A DNA stretch of 64,000 nucleotides, taken from NCBI GenBank assembly GCA_036489315.1, contig DASXFZ010000044.1, positions 1 through 64,000 on the forward strand, given 5' to 3'. Of the stretch, positions 1 through 8,741 are shown piece after piece. The position numbers and the translations under genes are program-made. Under the pieces are notes generated by a model, which was not told the origin of the DNA, did no database searches, and saw only the letters and a program-made list of their open reading frames with translations. Position 1 is the stretch's first letter. Each line of letters begins with the position of its first letter. This stretch comes from Candidatus Cybelea sp. Its GTDB lineage: Bacteria > Vulcanimicrobiota > Vulcanimicrobiia > Vulcanimicrobiales > Vulcanimicrobiaceae.

Positions 1-2
1 CT

Positions 3-374
3 GCGCGGCCGACGCGCCGGCGTTTTACGGTCGAGGAGAAACTGAAGCTCCTGGCCGAGTACGAAGCAGCCCAAACGCCTGAAGCTCGCGGCGCCGTTCT
101 GCGGCGTCACGGCATCTACAGTTCGCACATTTCCCTGTGGCGCCAGAAGCGCGATAGCGGTGGGAAAGCGGCGCTCGATCGCAAGCGTGGTCCCAAGCCC
201 AATCCCGAAGCTCGTGAACTCGAGAAGCTGCGTCGTGAGAACGAGCGGCTGCTCAAGCGCAACGCGCAGCTCGAAAAGGTCGTCGAGATCCAGGGAAAAA
301 TGCAGGCGCTCTTGCAGCAGCTCGGGAGCAAGGAGACAGCGCCGCCGTCCGAGCCATCACGCAGCAAACGATGA
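3..374 (+). CDS. IS3-family transposase OrfA (5' partial)
   Basis: This frame is open from the window edge to TGA at 372-374, and the true start is outside. The product begins with a helix-turn-helix typical of OrfA proteins (basic residues, then VEEKLKLLAEYE) and ends in a charged leucine-rich coiled coil (ELEKLRRENERLLKRNAQLE) used for multimerisation. OrfA binds the element ends and regulates transposition. Its stop overlaps the orfB start as ATGA (371-374). This points to translational coupling by re-initiation, not the -1 frameshift used by many IS3 elements. Confidence 0.8.
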   Translation, partial: ARPTRRRFTVEEKLKLLAEYEAAQTPEARGAVLRRHGIYSSHISLWRQKRDSGGKAALDRKRGPKPNPEARELEKLRRENERLLKRNAQLEKVVEIQGKMQALLQQLGSKETAPPSEPSRSKR

Positions 375-1261
375 GCGCGCTGTTCGATGCCGGCCTTTCG
401 CAACGCGTAGCCTGCCGTAGCACCGGCACCTCACGAGCCAGCTGGCACCGGTGGCACAAAGCGACGGCGCCCGCGGCATTTCACATCGTTCGCAGCGGCA
501 CTCAACCGCATGCGCTGACGGTGCACGAGCGAGCGGCGGTGCTGGCGGCCTGCAACTCCGAGCGCTTTTGCAACAGCGCTCCCCGTGCGATCGTCGCCAC
601 GCTGCTTGACGAAGGGCAGTACCTCGCCTCAGCGTCGACGTTCTACCGCATCCTTCGCGCTCACGGCCAGGTGCACGAACGCCGCGCGATCGCGACGCAT
701 CCAGCGCGGATTAAGCCCGAACTGGCAACCACGGCGGCCAACCACCTGTGGAGTTGGGATGTGACCAAACTGCCTGGGCCGGCCAAGTGGACATGGTTCA
801 GTCTCTATCTCGTGCTTGACGTCTTCAGCCGGTACATCGTGGGTTGGGAGGTCGCGACGACTGAGTCGACGGCGATCGCTAAAGCGCTGTTTCGCGACGC
901 GGTTCGCGAACAAGGCGTCCCACCCGGGCAGCTCCACATCCATGCTGATGGTGGCGCGATGATGAAGGCCAAATCGCTCGCGCTGCTCTTCGCCGATCTG
1001 GGTATTTCCAAAAGCCATTCGCGACCGCACACGTCCAATGACAACCCTTATTCCGAGGCGCACTTCAAGACGCTCAAGTATCGCCCCGGGTTCCCCGAGT
1101 TCTTCTCATCGGTGCAAGCCGCGCGCCTGTTCATCGTTGATTTCGTGCGCTGGTACAACCATGAGCATCGTCACAGCGGACTGGCATTTCTCACGCCGGC
1201 CGATGTGCACTACGGCCGGGCGGCCGACGTGCTCGTCAAGAGGAACGCTGCCATGCAGTGA
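371..1261 (+). CDS. IS3-family transposase OrfB, DDE integrase core
   Basis: A 296-residue rve-type integrase. The three catalytic acidic residues are visible: Asp in WSWDVTKL, Asp in HIHADGGA, and Glu in YSEAHFKTLKY, followed by the conserved WYNHEHRHSGL segment. It catalyses strand cleavage and transfer during transposition. The ATG overlaps the orfA stop, so expression is probably coupled to it. Length and motif spacing are normal for IS3 OrfB, and nothing indicates inactivation. Confidence 0.92.
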   Translation: MSALFDAGLSQRVACRSTGTSRASWHRWHKATAPAAFHIVRSGTQPHALTVHERAAVLAACNSERFCNSAPRAIVATLLDEGQYLASASTFYRILRAHGQVHERRAIATHPARIKPELATTAANHLWSWDVTKLPGPAKWTWFSLYLVLDVFSRYIVGWEVATTESTAIAKALFRDAVREQGVPPGQLHIHADGGAMMKAKSLALLFADLGISKSHSRPHTSNDNPYSEAHFKTLKYRPGFPEFFSSVQAARLFIVDFVRWYNHEHRHSGLAFLTPADVHYGRAADVLVKRNAAMQ

Positions 1262-1451
1262 GCCAGGCTGCAGCACCCACGTCGCTTTCGTCGCAGCCGG
1301 TCGAGAGGAGCGATCCGGCGATGACGCAGGCCACTGCGCCAAAGCCGCGGGCGCGCATAAAGTTGCTCATGCTCAATTAAAGCAAGCGCTTGATGAAGCA
1401 AAGATTAGGAGGAGCTTCCCTTTCCTTAACGGCGCCTCCCGAAAGCCGTCA
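1262..1451. other. Intergenic stretch after the insertion sequence
   Basis: About 190 bases lie between the transposase stop and the multicopper oxidase stop, which face each other. No supported gene is visible. The right terminus of the IS should be in here, but the partner end is not available for comparison. Confidence 0.5.
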
Positions 1452-3014
1452 TCAGATAACGCGAATCGAGGCCATCATACCGCCGTCTTCGTGATCGAGG
1501 ATGTGGCAGTGGTAGACGAACGTCCCGCGGATCGCCGGGTTACGGAAATCCATCAAGACGATGGCCGCGCCGGGCGTACCGGCCGTATGCGTGTAGCGCA
1601 TCGGCGGGACGGTCACCGTATCGACCCAGTGAAGCGGACGAGTCGCGCGGCCGTCGATCGATTCGACCGCGAAGTGAACCTGGTGAATGTGAAAGTCGTG
1701 CACCTCATCGGTTTTGTTGATCAACACCCAGCGTTCGACCGTCCCCGCGTGGGCCACCACTGATGGCGGATCCCCCATATGAAACTTTCTGCCGTTAATG
1801 TAGAAGCCGTCGACGTCTTCGGTAAAGATAATGTGCCGGGTCGCGGCGATGGCCGGAAGCCTGGCCGCTCGCGGGCTGCGCGGCAACGGACGCGCGCGCC
1901 GAAGATCGGGCGAAGACATTGCGCCCGGCGGCGCGCCGCCATCGGTTCGTAAATCGGCAAGAACGACTTCGGGATCGCGATCGCCGGCCTCGCCGCTGAC
2001 GTAGCAGCGCGAACGCATGACCGTCGGATGCGAGAGGCCCCGTACGAGGAACTCGGCCCGGCCCGCCGGCGCTACGACGATATGACTGAGGAATTGCACC
2101 GGCGGCGAGCCGGCAAAAGCGTCCAGCGGAAAGCCGTCGAGCGCGACCAAAGTCAGCTGCTCGCCGTCTACCTGAAGGTCGAAATAGCGCCCAGCCGATG
2201 CGTTCACGACGCGGAAGAGCTGCCACTCGCCGGGATCGATTCCAATTGTCCGGCGGGGGGCGCCGTTCATCGTCACGCCCAGCCCCGGCGTGGAGGCGCA
2301 CGGCTGACCGACGGAATCGTCCGAGTCTACCAGGGTGAATCGTCCGGCGCGTTTGCGGGCGGCGATGATCTTCGACCGATTCGGTTCGGGACGGGCTGCA
2401 ATTGGGATGCCGTCGTAGTCTGGGGGAGTCTGCACGTTGCGCAGCATGATGATTCTTTCGCGCATCGCAGCGAGAGCCGGCAGGTGCTGTTGCAGTCCCT
2501 CGACGACGATCGCTCCCGACATGCCGCTGGTTATCTGCCAATAGGTCTGTCCGTGCGCGTGCGAATGATACCAGTAGAGCCCGGGCGGCTGCTCGCGCGA
2601 CACGTGGACGTCGTAGTCGAGCGACTCGCCGGGGGCCGCTAGACGCATCGCGTCGTCGGACGGCGGATACGGCGAGACTTCCAGCCCGTGGAAGTGCAAA
2701 TTAATAAGGTTCGGGGCGTCGGTGCCGGACGGTAAGTGATTCGTCAGCTTCACGCGGATTTCATCACCAGGCCGAAGACGGATCGTGGGAGCCGAGCCCA
2801 CCGTACCGGCATAAGCGAAAGCTGGGGCACCGGTAGACGGGTCGACCACGGCCGTCAGCTCGAACGAAACGACGCCGTGCTGCGCCCTCACGACTGGAAT
2901 TTCAAATGGCGCCGGCGGCGCCGCAGCCTGCCGGTTACAGCCGCTCGCTACGAGCAAGCCAAGAAAGAGCAACGACGGCGCAGCAAGCCGCACGAACCAA
3001 TCATTGACCAGCAA
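1452..3014 (-). CDS. Multicopper oxidase, exported lipoprotein
   Basis: A 520-residue three-cupredoxin-domain oxidase that couples one-electron oxidation of a substrate (metal ion, phenol or similar) to reduction of O2 to water. Copper ligands are visible in order: HFHG (about 107-110), YHSHAHG (about 149-155), HDFHIHQVHF, and the C-terminal HCH-x3-H-x4-M type-1/type-3 motif. The N-terminus is a hydrophobic segment ending in LVASGC, a lipobox, so the enzyme is probably membrane-anchored outside the cytoplasm. The listed start is TTG without a clear Shine-Dalgarno; an internal GTG seven codons on gives an equally good signal peptide. It lies 91 bp downstream of a sulfatase on the same strand. 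The substrate cannot be told from sequence. Confidence 0.9.
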   Translation of the reverse strand: MLVNDWFVRLAAPSLLFLGLLVASGCNRQAAAPPAPFEIPVVRAQHGVVSFELTAVVDPSTGAPAFAYAGTVGSAPTIRLRPGDEIRVKLTNHLPSGTDAPNLINLHFHGLEVSPYPPSDDAMRLAAPGESLDYDVHVSREQPPGLYWYHSHAHGQTYWQITSGMSGAIVVEGLQQHLPALAAMRERIIMLRNVQTPPDYDGIPIAARPEPNRSKIIAARKRAGRFTLVDSDDSVGQPCASTPGLGVTMNGAPRRTIGIDPGEWQLFRVVNASAGRYFDLQVDGEQLTLVALDGFPLDAFAGSPPVQFLSHIVVAPAGRAEFLVRGLSHPTVMRSRCYVSGEAGDRDPEVVLADLRTDGGAPPGAMSSPDLRRARPLPRSPRAARLPAIAATRHIIFTEDVDGFYINGRKFHMGDPPSVVAHAGTVERWVLINKTDEVHDFHIHQVHFAVESIDGRATRPLHWVDTVTVPPMRYTHTAGTPGAAIVLMDFRNPAIRGTFVYHCHILDHEDGGMMASIRVI

Positions 3015-3105
3015 CCGAAACGCTGGTTTAAGCGCAGCTTATGCCGACGTTAACCTTTACCACGCGGAGGCCGAAACGCGCGCAGCGCACGACGATCGAC
3101 ATCGG

Positions 3106-4812
3106 TTACTTCGGGCCGTTGGCTCCCATGGCTTTGCTCAGGAGTTCGCAAGCGTTTGCGCCGACCTCCTTCTCGATAAGTTCGTTGAGCAGCGCATTCA
3201 TACGCAGGATCGTCTCGCGGTTCTTCTCCGGTTCCAGAGCGAGGTTGCGCACTTCTGCCGGATCGTCTTTGAGGTCGTAGAGCACGACGTCGTTGTCTTT
3301 GAGGATCTCTTCCAGCGAATGCGGCGTGTTGCAGGCGGCCGGCGCATAGTAGCGGCCAAACTTGTAGCGGCCGTCAAACACCAGCGAGAGCAGCCCGCGT
3401 TTGCGAATGTTCGCCTCGGACAGCGGCGGGGACGGTTCGTTTGCGAACTGCGTGTCCATCGTCTTTTTGAGAAAGGCTCCGTCGACCGTCGATGGCCCGA
3501 CGTAGTTGAAAAGGATGGCCGGGCGGATCTCCCCTACGCCCGCTCTTTCGGGTTCGGCAAGTAATGAGGAGAAGTCGTGCCCGGGCAACGCCTTCACGGC
3601 GGCGGGCCGCTCCGAGCTGGGCAGGCCGGTCAGCCCAACGAAGGTCGGCAGCAGATCCAGGTGGCTCGTCAGCGCAGGGCAGGTCGCGCCGGCTTTCGCG
3701 CTAGGGTGCGCGACGATCAGCGGTACGTGGACGTTTTCCTCGTAAGCGAACGGCCCTTTACCCTTGAGCCCGCCGTGAGCTCCGCCCATCTCGCCGTGAT
3801 CCGCGGTGAAGACGACGACCGTATCCCGCCACAGGTCCATCTCGTTCATCACGTCGACGATTTGCTGTATGCCGCGGTCGACGTCCGCAATCGCGTTGAG
3901 ATAGTAGTTGTAAAAGATCGTCCACATGTCTTTGCGATCGGTTGGGATCACGCCGGACCAGCCGTCCCAGCCCGTTTTGTATTCCGAGAGCGCGTTGGGC
4001 ATGCCCGGCTTCGCGAGCGATTCGTCGAGGCTCGCCGGAAGCGTGAAGGCCCACTTCTTTTCGTAAATGGAGTTCTGCGGCGGAGGCGGTACGGCCGACG
4101 GCACCACCGGAATCTGAACGGGCGGCTGACCCGGAACGTTACCGTCTCCGTACATGATGTCGTGCGGATTGACGAAACTCGCGACCATGAAGAACGGCTG
4201 CCCGGTGCTGCGGGAATCGCCTGCGGTTTTGCGCAGGTAGCGTTCGCTTTCGCCGGCGATGAAGAGGTCGTTCTCGTAGCCGCTGTCGGGCGTGCTGCCG
4301 ATATCGCCGCCCGAACCGAAGGTGTCGAAGCCGTAGTGCTGCGCGGCATCGCTATAGTTGACCGTAGGCTTCGGATTGAGAATGTCCTTGTCCATTTCAA
4401 ACTTGCCGAAATAGGCAGTCTTATAACCGAGGCCCTTCAACACCGATCCCATATTGGGCATTTCGGGGCTGAGGCTGCGTACGAACGAGAACTGCATCTG
4501 ATCGATGACGCCGGTGACCTGCGGCGGCTGGCCGGTGAGGAAGGATGCCCTGGATGGCGAGCACTGCGCCGCGGAGATGTAGTGGTTTCCGAAGGTCACC
4601 CCGTGGTCCGCGAGCGCCTTCATCGCGGGCAGCGAGTACTCCGATCCCGCGAGGAGCTTCTCGACTCTCTGGTCGACGATGATAAACACGATGTTGTTGA
4701 GCGGCCGGCGATTGGCTAACGCCGCTTCTGGAAGCCGGATGAATCCTAAGGCTGCAAAGAACTGCGCGCATCGTTTAAGAAACCTGCGCCTCGTGCTACC
4801 TCCGCGAACCAT
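3106..4812 (-). CDS. Tat-exported sulfatase
   Basis: A 568-residue member of the sulfatase/alkaline phosphatase superfamily that hydrolyses sulfate (or phosphonate/phosphate) esters. The N-terminal RRRFLK is a twin-arginine signal followed by a hydrophobic run. The formylglycine motif is C-S-P-S-R with the cysteine at residue 84, so activation needs a formylglycine-generating enzyme, which is not encoded here. Metal-site segments NIVFIIVDQ and TADHGEMGG are present. ATG 4812 follows a GGAG-rich Shine-Dalgarno. VDQ in place of the more usual DD resembles choline-sulfatase and phosphonate monoester hydrolase branches, so the substrate is open. It lies upstream of the multicopper oxidase and may share its transcript. 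Confidence 0.9.
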   Translation of the reverse strand: MVRGGSTRRRFLKRCAQFFAALGFIRLPEAALANRRPLNNIVFIIVDQRVEKLLAGSEYSLPAMKALADHGVTFGNHYISAAQCSPSRASFLTGQPPQVTGVIDQMQFSFVRSLSPEMPNMGSVLKGLGYKTAYFGKFEMDKDILNPKPTVNYSDAAQHYGFDTFGSGGDIGSTPDSGYENDLFIAGESERYLRKTAGDSRSTGQPFFMVASFVNPHDIMYGDGNVPGQPPVQIPVVPSAVPPPPQNSIYEKKWAFTLPASLDESLAKPGMPNALSEYKTGWDGWSGVIPTDRKDMWTIFYNYYLNAIADVDRGIQQIVDVMNEMDLWRDTVVVFTADHGEMGGAHGGLKGKGPFAYEENVHVPLIVAHPSAKAGATCPALTSHLDLLPTFVGLTGLPSSERPAAVKALPGHDFSSLLAEPERAGVGEIRPAILFNYVGPSTVDGAFLKKTMDTQFANEPSPPLSEANIRKRGLLSLVFDGRYKFGRYYAPAACNTPHSLEEILKDNDVVLYDLKDDPAEVRNLALEPEKNRETILRMNALLNELIEKEVGANACELLSKAMGANGPK

Positions 4813-4889
4813 TTTTACTCTTCTCCTCTACGCAGCATACCGAGGTTGACGGGTGCCGCGGTTCGCGTTTCGGTATTGCGACCCCTTGC

Positions 4890-5315
4890 TTACCTCGCTT
4901 GCGGCCGATAGGTGCCGAAGCTCCAGATGTGGCCGTCGGGATCCCGCACGGCAAAATCGTGCGAGCCGTAATCGGTGTCGTTGAGTTCGCGCACGATCTC
5001 CGCGCCGGCGGCTTTCGCGCGGGCGTACCCTGCATCGATCGCGTCTGCGCTCTCGAGGCCGAAGTAGATGCCGCCGGTGACGCCGCCGAGGCTCTTGGGA
5101 CTCTTTCCGTACGGATCGTCCTTGACGGTGCCGAGCATAATCAGATTGCCGGCGAGCTTCAACTCGGCATGCGCGACGCTTCCGTCATCGGCGAGGCAGA
5201 CCTCGTGCTCTTCGAAGCCCAAAACCGACTTGAGCCACGCGATCGCGGCCACGGCGTCGATGTAGCGGACGCTCGGATAGATGCTCTGTGCGGTGCTAAC
5301 GTTCGTCGTATTCAT
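4890..5315 (-). CDS. VOC-family (glyoxalase/PhnB-like) protein
   Basis: A 141-residue single-domain vicinal oxygen chelate protein. The N-terminus has the paired SVRYIDAVAAIAWLKSVLGFEE module and the C-terminus the DFAVRDPDGHIWSFGTY signature. Family members act in glyoxalase chemistry, antibiotic resistance or other metal-dependent reactions; the substrate is unknown. ATG 5315 is preferred because the family domain starts there. A TATACT -10-like hexamer lies at 5322-5327, only 6 nt upstream, so the mRNA may be leaderless; its -35 is weak. Confidence 0.85.
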   Translation of the reverse strand: MNTTNVSTAQSIYPSVRYIDAVAAIAWLKSVLGFEEHEVCLADDGSVAHAELKLAGNLIMLGTVKDDPYGKSPKSLGGVTGGIYFGLESADAIDAGYARAKAAGAEIVRELNDTDYGSHDFAVRDPDGHIWSFGTYRPQAR

Positions 5316-5526
5316 GCGTCCAGTATACGGTCTGCCGCAAAGCCCGTCTTGGAAAAATGTTCGCGCGACTTCGCAGGGCAGCAAAGGTCGCGAACCCCTT
5401 CCGAAAGCTCGGCCCACGAACGACCTATGGCCTGGACGTGCCCGGGGTTTCAATGCGCTGCTTTTTTGCGAATTCTCAGGTCTCCTGAAGGCGACTCGCG
5501 CCGTGCGATGTAATCAAAGTCTGGCC

Positions 5527-5703
5527 ATGACGGACCACTCAGAAAACAAACGCTCTCCGGCAATCTGCGACGAGGTCCCCGGCCGCGGTTGGAAGAGCCT
5601 CAAGGATCAGCTCGCCCGCGCGAAGGCGCAGCGGACCGACCCTCTCATGCTCGTTGAGGTCGAAGACGCGCTTCGGGCCATCCGCGGAGCCGGCCGCAAC
5701 TAG
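5527..5703 (+). CDS. Small hypothetical protein (58 residues)
   Basis: A short hydrophilic frame starting MTDHSENKRSP and ending in a predicted amphipathic helix (LMLVEVEDALRAIRG). Similar short proteins occur near open-frame edges by chance, and there is no strong Shine-Dalgarno, so reality is uncertain. A TCAGG-tct-CCTGA hairpin lies about 40 bp upstream. No family is recognised. Codon composition resembles neighbouring genes. Confidence 0.35.
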   Translation: MTDHSENKRSPAICDEVPGRGWKSLKDQLARAKAQRTDPLMLVEVEDALRAIRGAGRN

Positions 5704-5809
5704 CTGTGGCGCCGCGCGACGTGCGCGGCTTGCGGCTCGCTCATCGCCGCTCCTTCGCGCCCCAAAGCCGCGATCGCGTCGTTGTCCAATTTTTCGCGCA
5801 GCGCTCGGG

Positions 5810-6253
5810 ATGCCGTCCGCCCAGCGCGGCCGGGTGCGCCGTGACGTGCTGCTCTACGCCAGACTAATGGTCGACCGCGAGTGGCCCGCGATGCGCGCCG
5901 CGACCTACGACAAAGATGCCGATCTCATCGTGATGGATGCGATAGGCGCCGCGGGCGGATTCAATCCGGCGAACCTCAAGGAGACTAATGCGCAAAGCGC
6001 CACCCTGCAGCAGCTGGGCGCACTGCACGACTACCGTTGGCGACGCCTCGCCGATAACACCTTCGCGCTCTCACCCTTCGAGTGGCTCGTCCTGCTGATC
6101 GGCGCGACTGCGATTGTCGGATTCTGCTGGCTCTTCGGGCTCGAGAACAAGAACGTGCATCTGCTGATGACGTCTGCTGTGACCATCGTCGTGACCGCTA
6201 CCCTCGTGCTGCTCTTCGAGCTGCAGTATCCGTTTCAGAGCGATCTGCTGTGA
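5810..6253 (+). pseudogene. C-terminal remnant of a DUF4239 (bestrophin-like) membrane protein
   Basis: From residue MPSAQRGR onward the frame matches the C-terminal half of DUF4239 proteins: the VDREWPAM helix, then two membrane helices (about FEWLVLLIGATAIVGFCWLFGLEN and LLMTSAVTIVVTATLVLLF) ending in YPFQSDLL. The N-terminal membrane helices are absent and the upstream in-frame residues look non-coding (arginine/proline-rich), so this is probably a truncated gene. A full-length relative is at 17865-18641. The listed start is the first methionine in the homologous region, not a supported initiation site. Confidence 0.6.
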
Positions 6254-6263
6254 CCGCGCTGGA

Positions 6264-7028
6264 TCACTGGCCCGCGGCCTGGAGGATGAGATTCGAGATC
6301 TCTTGCGGATGGCTGACGAGCGAGAGATGGCCCGCGTCGACTTCGATGGTCGTCGCTTTCATGCGCCCCGCCATATAGCGTTCCAAATCGGGATTGATCG
6401 TGCGATCCTGTTTTGAGACGGCGTACCAAGATGGTTTTGAGCGCCAGGCCGCAACCGTCGTCATCGCCGTCGTGGGGAGCGCCGCCGCGTTCGAGGCTTG
6501 AACGGCATATAGGAGGCGCGCCCGCGCAGGGTCGACGCCATTTGCGAAGTCGTTCAAAAACGCGTCCTCGTTCAATTGCGAGAATCCTTGAAACGTCACG
6601 AGCCCGGCGCCGGCGGGAGCCGCAGGAAATCGCTTTGCGAGTGCTGGATAGTTTTCGCCGGCGTCGGGTGCGCGGGCCGCCACGTAGACCAGCGCGGTAA
6701 CGTTCGGCGCGACGCCGGCCTCCGTCAAGACCATTCCGCCGTAGGAATGTGCCACGAGAACCGTCGGGCCGTCTTGCATCGCGAGTACCCGCTTCGCTGC
6801 ATCGACGTCATCGCCGAACGATACCAGACGATTCTGCACGGCGGTCGCCCGCAGGCCGGCGGATTGTAAACGCGAGATGACGTCGGTCCAGGAGGATCCG
6901 TCGGCATACAGCCCGTGAATCAGCACGACGTTGCGAACCCCGCCTGCAGCCCGGGCGACCCCGTGCAGACCGGTCAGCGTGCTCGCCGCTCCAGCGAGCA
7001 TCGTGGTCGTAAAAGTGCGCCTGTCCAT
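6264..7028 (-). CDS. Exported alpha/beta hydrolase
   Basis: A 254-residue alpha/beta hydrolase with an N-terminal RR-containing signal (MDRRTFTTTMLAGAAS), probably Tat. The oxyanion segment LIHGLYADGSSW, nucleophile Ser in VAHSYGGM, acidic residue region KQDRTI and catalytic His in DAGHLSLVSHP are all present. This subgroup includes esterases and salicylate-esterase-like hydrolases; the substrate is not predictable. ATG 7028 follows AAAGGAG at a good distance, which decides the start over an upstream in-frame ATG. It is divergent from the propeller lipoprotein gene at 7207. Confidence 0.88.
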   Translation of the reverse strand: MDRRTFTTTMLAGAASTLTGLHGVARAAGGVRNVVLIHGLYADGSSWTDVISRLQSAGLRATAVQNRLVSFGDDVDAAKRVLAMQDGPTVLVAHSYGGMVLTEAGVAPNVTALVYVAARAPDAGENYPALAKRFPAAPAGAGLVTFQGFSQLNEDAFLNDFANGVDPARARLLYAVQASNAAALPTTAMTTVAAWRSKPSWYAVSKQDRTINPDLERYMAGRMKATTIEVDAGHLSLVSHPQEISNLILQAAGQ

Positions 7029-7127
7029 TATGCTGTGCTCCTTTGCGGTGCGATTTCGGGGCAACGCGGCAGGATGACTGCCCGGCGCGGCGCCGTGTCC
7101 GAGAGCGCTCCGCAGCCTTGCCGCACC

Positions 7128-7141
7128 TAGGTCATTACCTA
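7128..7141 (+). promoter_or_regulatory. Palindromic operator TAGGT-N4-ACCTA
   Basis: The perfect-arm palindrome TAGGTCATTACCTA ends one base before the -35 TTGTCG. The same element, with the 4-nt core as its reverse complement, occurs at 10281-10294 in the same position relative to another propeller gene. Size and symmetry fit a NarL/LuxR-type dimer site centred near -43. Confidence 0.6.
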
Positions 7142-7171
7142 TTGTCGAGAGCGGCGCGTGCGGCATAGAAT
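7142..7171 (+). promoter_or_regulatory. Predicted sigma70-type promoter of the 7207 gene
   Basis: TTGTCG (7142-7147), an 18-bp spacer and TAGAAT (7166-7171) form a plausible promoter. Transcription would start about 30 nt before the ATG. The poor -35 fits activation from the adjacent palindrome. Confidence 0.55.
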
Positions 7172-7206
7172 CACAAGACTCAACACGTTAATCGGAGGCT
7201 ACCTGC

Positions 7207-8199
7207 ATGCCGCACCTCGGCCGGCGTTTTCCACTGTTCGTCGCACTCGTCTTGGTCGCGCTGACCGGTTGCTCCGGCGCCGGATCGATCGGTTCACAAA
7301 GCGCTCCCCCCGTTACGCCCTTGCGGTCGGGAGTCATCCGGCAACCCAAGCCGCCGCAGGCGCAGCCTGCGCGTACCGTACGCTCCGCCAAGATCGAGCG
7401 GGATCTCTTCGTCTCCGACGGGAGCGGGTCGGTGCAAGTGCTCGCGAATCGCAGCCACAAGAACGTCGGGCAGATCACCGGCGGTCTCAACGGCGCCGAC
7501 GGCGTCTGGGTCGACAAAGCCGGAAATCTCTACGTCGCGAACTACAAAAGCGCGCAGGTGACCGAGTACGCGCCGGGGAGTTCCTCACCCAAGTGCACGT
7601 ACTCGAGCGGTCTGGTCGATCCGATCACGGTCACGACAGACCACTCCGGTAACGTGTACGTCGCCGATTTCAACGATTTCTCCGATCCCGGCTACCTTTA
7701 TGAGTACGCGCAGTGCAGCAACACGGTGAAGAAGCGTTATACGGTGATACTCGGGCCGACGGGGGTCGCGGTCGACCGCCGTGGAGACATTTTTGTGATG
7801 GCGTGGGCGGAGGGGTATGGCTATCTCCTCGAGTTCAAACGCGGGAGATCGACTCCGACCGCGCTGGGCGCCACGGTGAATGTTCCCGGCGGTCTCGTCA
7901 TCGATGCGAAGGGCAACCTCATCGCCGACGACCAGGAGGTCGCGTCGTACGAGCCGGGCTCGATCGATGTGATCGCGCCGCCCTACTACCAGACTTCGGT
8001 ACCGCTGATCCAGGGTATCGGCGATCCATATCACGTCGCGCTGAACAAGCAGCAGAACCGGCTCTTCAGCGCCAACGTGAGCTCCGGCACCGTGACGATC
8101 TACAGTTATCCGGCCGGTACGTTGCTCAAGACGCTGGGGCCCAAGCAAGGGCTTACGTCGGTCTACGGGGTGAGCGATTCACCAAACGCCGTATATTAA
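7207..8199 (+). CDS. NHL-type beta-propeller lipoprotein
   Basis: A 330-residue exported protein. The signal peptide ends in the lipobox LTGC (about residues 18-22). The mature part is a run of about 40-45-residue NHL-like strands with the recurring pattern G(V/L)-x-VD-x-xGNLYVA-x-Y/F, as expected for a six-bladed propeller. Such proteins bind ligands or polymers, or act as lactonase-like enzymes; no catalytic set is obvious. A GGAGG Shine-Dalgarno precedes ATG 7207. The promoter carries the TAGGT-N4-ACCTA element shared with 10362. The role is unknown; an envelope surface location is inferred from the lipobox. Confidence 0.88.
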   Translation: MPHLGRRFPLFVALVLVALTGCSGAGSIGSQSAPPVTPLRSGVIRQPKPPQAQPARTVRSAKIERDLFVSDGSGSVQVLANRSHKNVGQITGGLNGADGVWVDKAGNLYVANYKSAQVTEYAPGSSSPKCTYSSGLVDPITVTTDHSGNVYVADFNDFSDPGYLYEYAQCSNTVKKRYTVILGPTGVAVDRRGDIFVMAWAEGYGYLLEFKRGRSTPTALGATVNVPGGLVIDAKGNLIADDQEVASYEPGSIDVIAPPYYQTSVPLIQGIGDPYHVALNKQQNRLFSANVSSGTVTIYSYPAGTLLKTLGPKQGLTSVYGVSDSPNAVY

Positions 8200-8212
8200 A
8201 TTTCAGGCGCTT

Positions 8213-8287
8213 GCCTACTCGGCGGCGGCCGATTCAGGGATGGGTCACAGCCTCATTTCAGGATTTGCCCATCCTTGCGGAGTAGGC
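8213..8287 (+). ncRNA. Candidate structured leader with nested helices
   Basis: Two nested inverted repeats: outer GCCTACTC (8213-8220) with GAGTAGGC (8280-8287), inner GGATGGG (8238-8244) with CCCATCC (8268-8274), both perfect. A further small hairpin (CCGCC/GGCGG) follows before the STAS gene's ribosome site. This could be a cis-regulatory leader of the STAS gene or a complex 3' end of the propeller mRNA. There is no U-tract, so a simple terminator is unlikely. No known riboswitch class is recognised. Confidence 0.35.
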
Positions 8288-8344
8288 TGGTTGAAGGGAC
8301 CTCACGACCCCGCCCGGTTTGGCGGCCCAAGAGGAGCGAACAGC

Positions 8345-8728
8345 ATGCAGTGTGTGAACCTTCAGCCCACCAAGCCTGAGACGCTCGACGTTTTCGTCGT
8401 CGATCTCGTGGGAGAGTTCGATCTCTCGGAACGCGACCGTCTAATGGATGCCTTTGGAACCGCAAAGAGCGCGCGGCTCGTCTTCGCGAACCTCGCAAAG
8501 ACGTCGTACATGGATTCGACCGCCCTCGAGTGCTTGGTACACCTTCACGCGATGACCCGCATGCGCGGCGCCGCCTTCATTCTGCTGGGCGTGCAGGGAA
8601 CCGTGCAGCGCCTCTTTGAGATCTGCGACTTGGATAAGGTCTTCGACATCCGCAGCACGCTCAGCGATCTGGGGATGGCCTCCATTACCGCGCGCCGGCT
8701 TACGGTCGAATCGCGCGCGAGAGCCTAA
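8345..8728 (+). CDS. STAS-domain protein (anti-anti-sigma factor-like)
   Basis: A 127-residue STAS domain. Members act in partner-switching: the unphosphorylated protein captures an anti-sigma kinase and frees a sigma factor or other target. The phosphorylatable serine in the conserved turn is present (SYMDSTALECL), followed by the ILLGVQGTVQRLFEICDLDKVF strand-helix pair. ATG 8345 follows GAGGAG. No kinase or phosphatase partner is adjacent, so the partner would have to be encoded elsewhere. The leader may be structured (8213-8287). Confidence 0.85.
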   Translation: MQCVNLQPTKPETLDVFVVDLVGEFDLSERDRLMDAFGTAKSARLVFANLAKTSYMDSTALECLVHLHAMTRMRGAAFILLGVQGTVQRLFEICDLDKVFDIRSTLSDLGMASITARRLTVESRARA

Positions 8729-8741
8729 CCCGAGCCGTACC

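Larger units (their letters stand above)
1..1261 (+). mobile_element. IS3-type insertion sequence, left end outside window
   Basis: The two overlapping frames orfA and orfB have the standard two-gene layout of the IS3 family. The left terminal inverted repeat lies outside the window, and without it the right end cannot be placed; it should fall between 1262 and the multicopper oxidase stop at 1452. No target-site duplication can be read. The orfB catalytic residues are intact, so the element may still be mobile if its ends are intact. Confidence 0.8.

Noticed and set aside
371-374. Programmed -1 frameshift joining the IS orfA and orfB
   Set aside because: orfB has its own ATG overlapping the orfA stop (ATGA), and no slippery heptamer was seen in the overlap, so coupled re-initiation is more likely.
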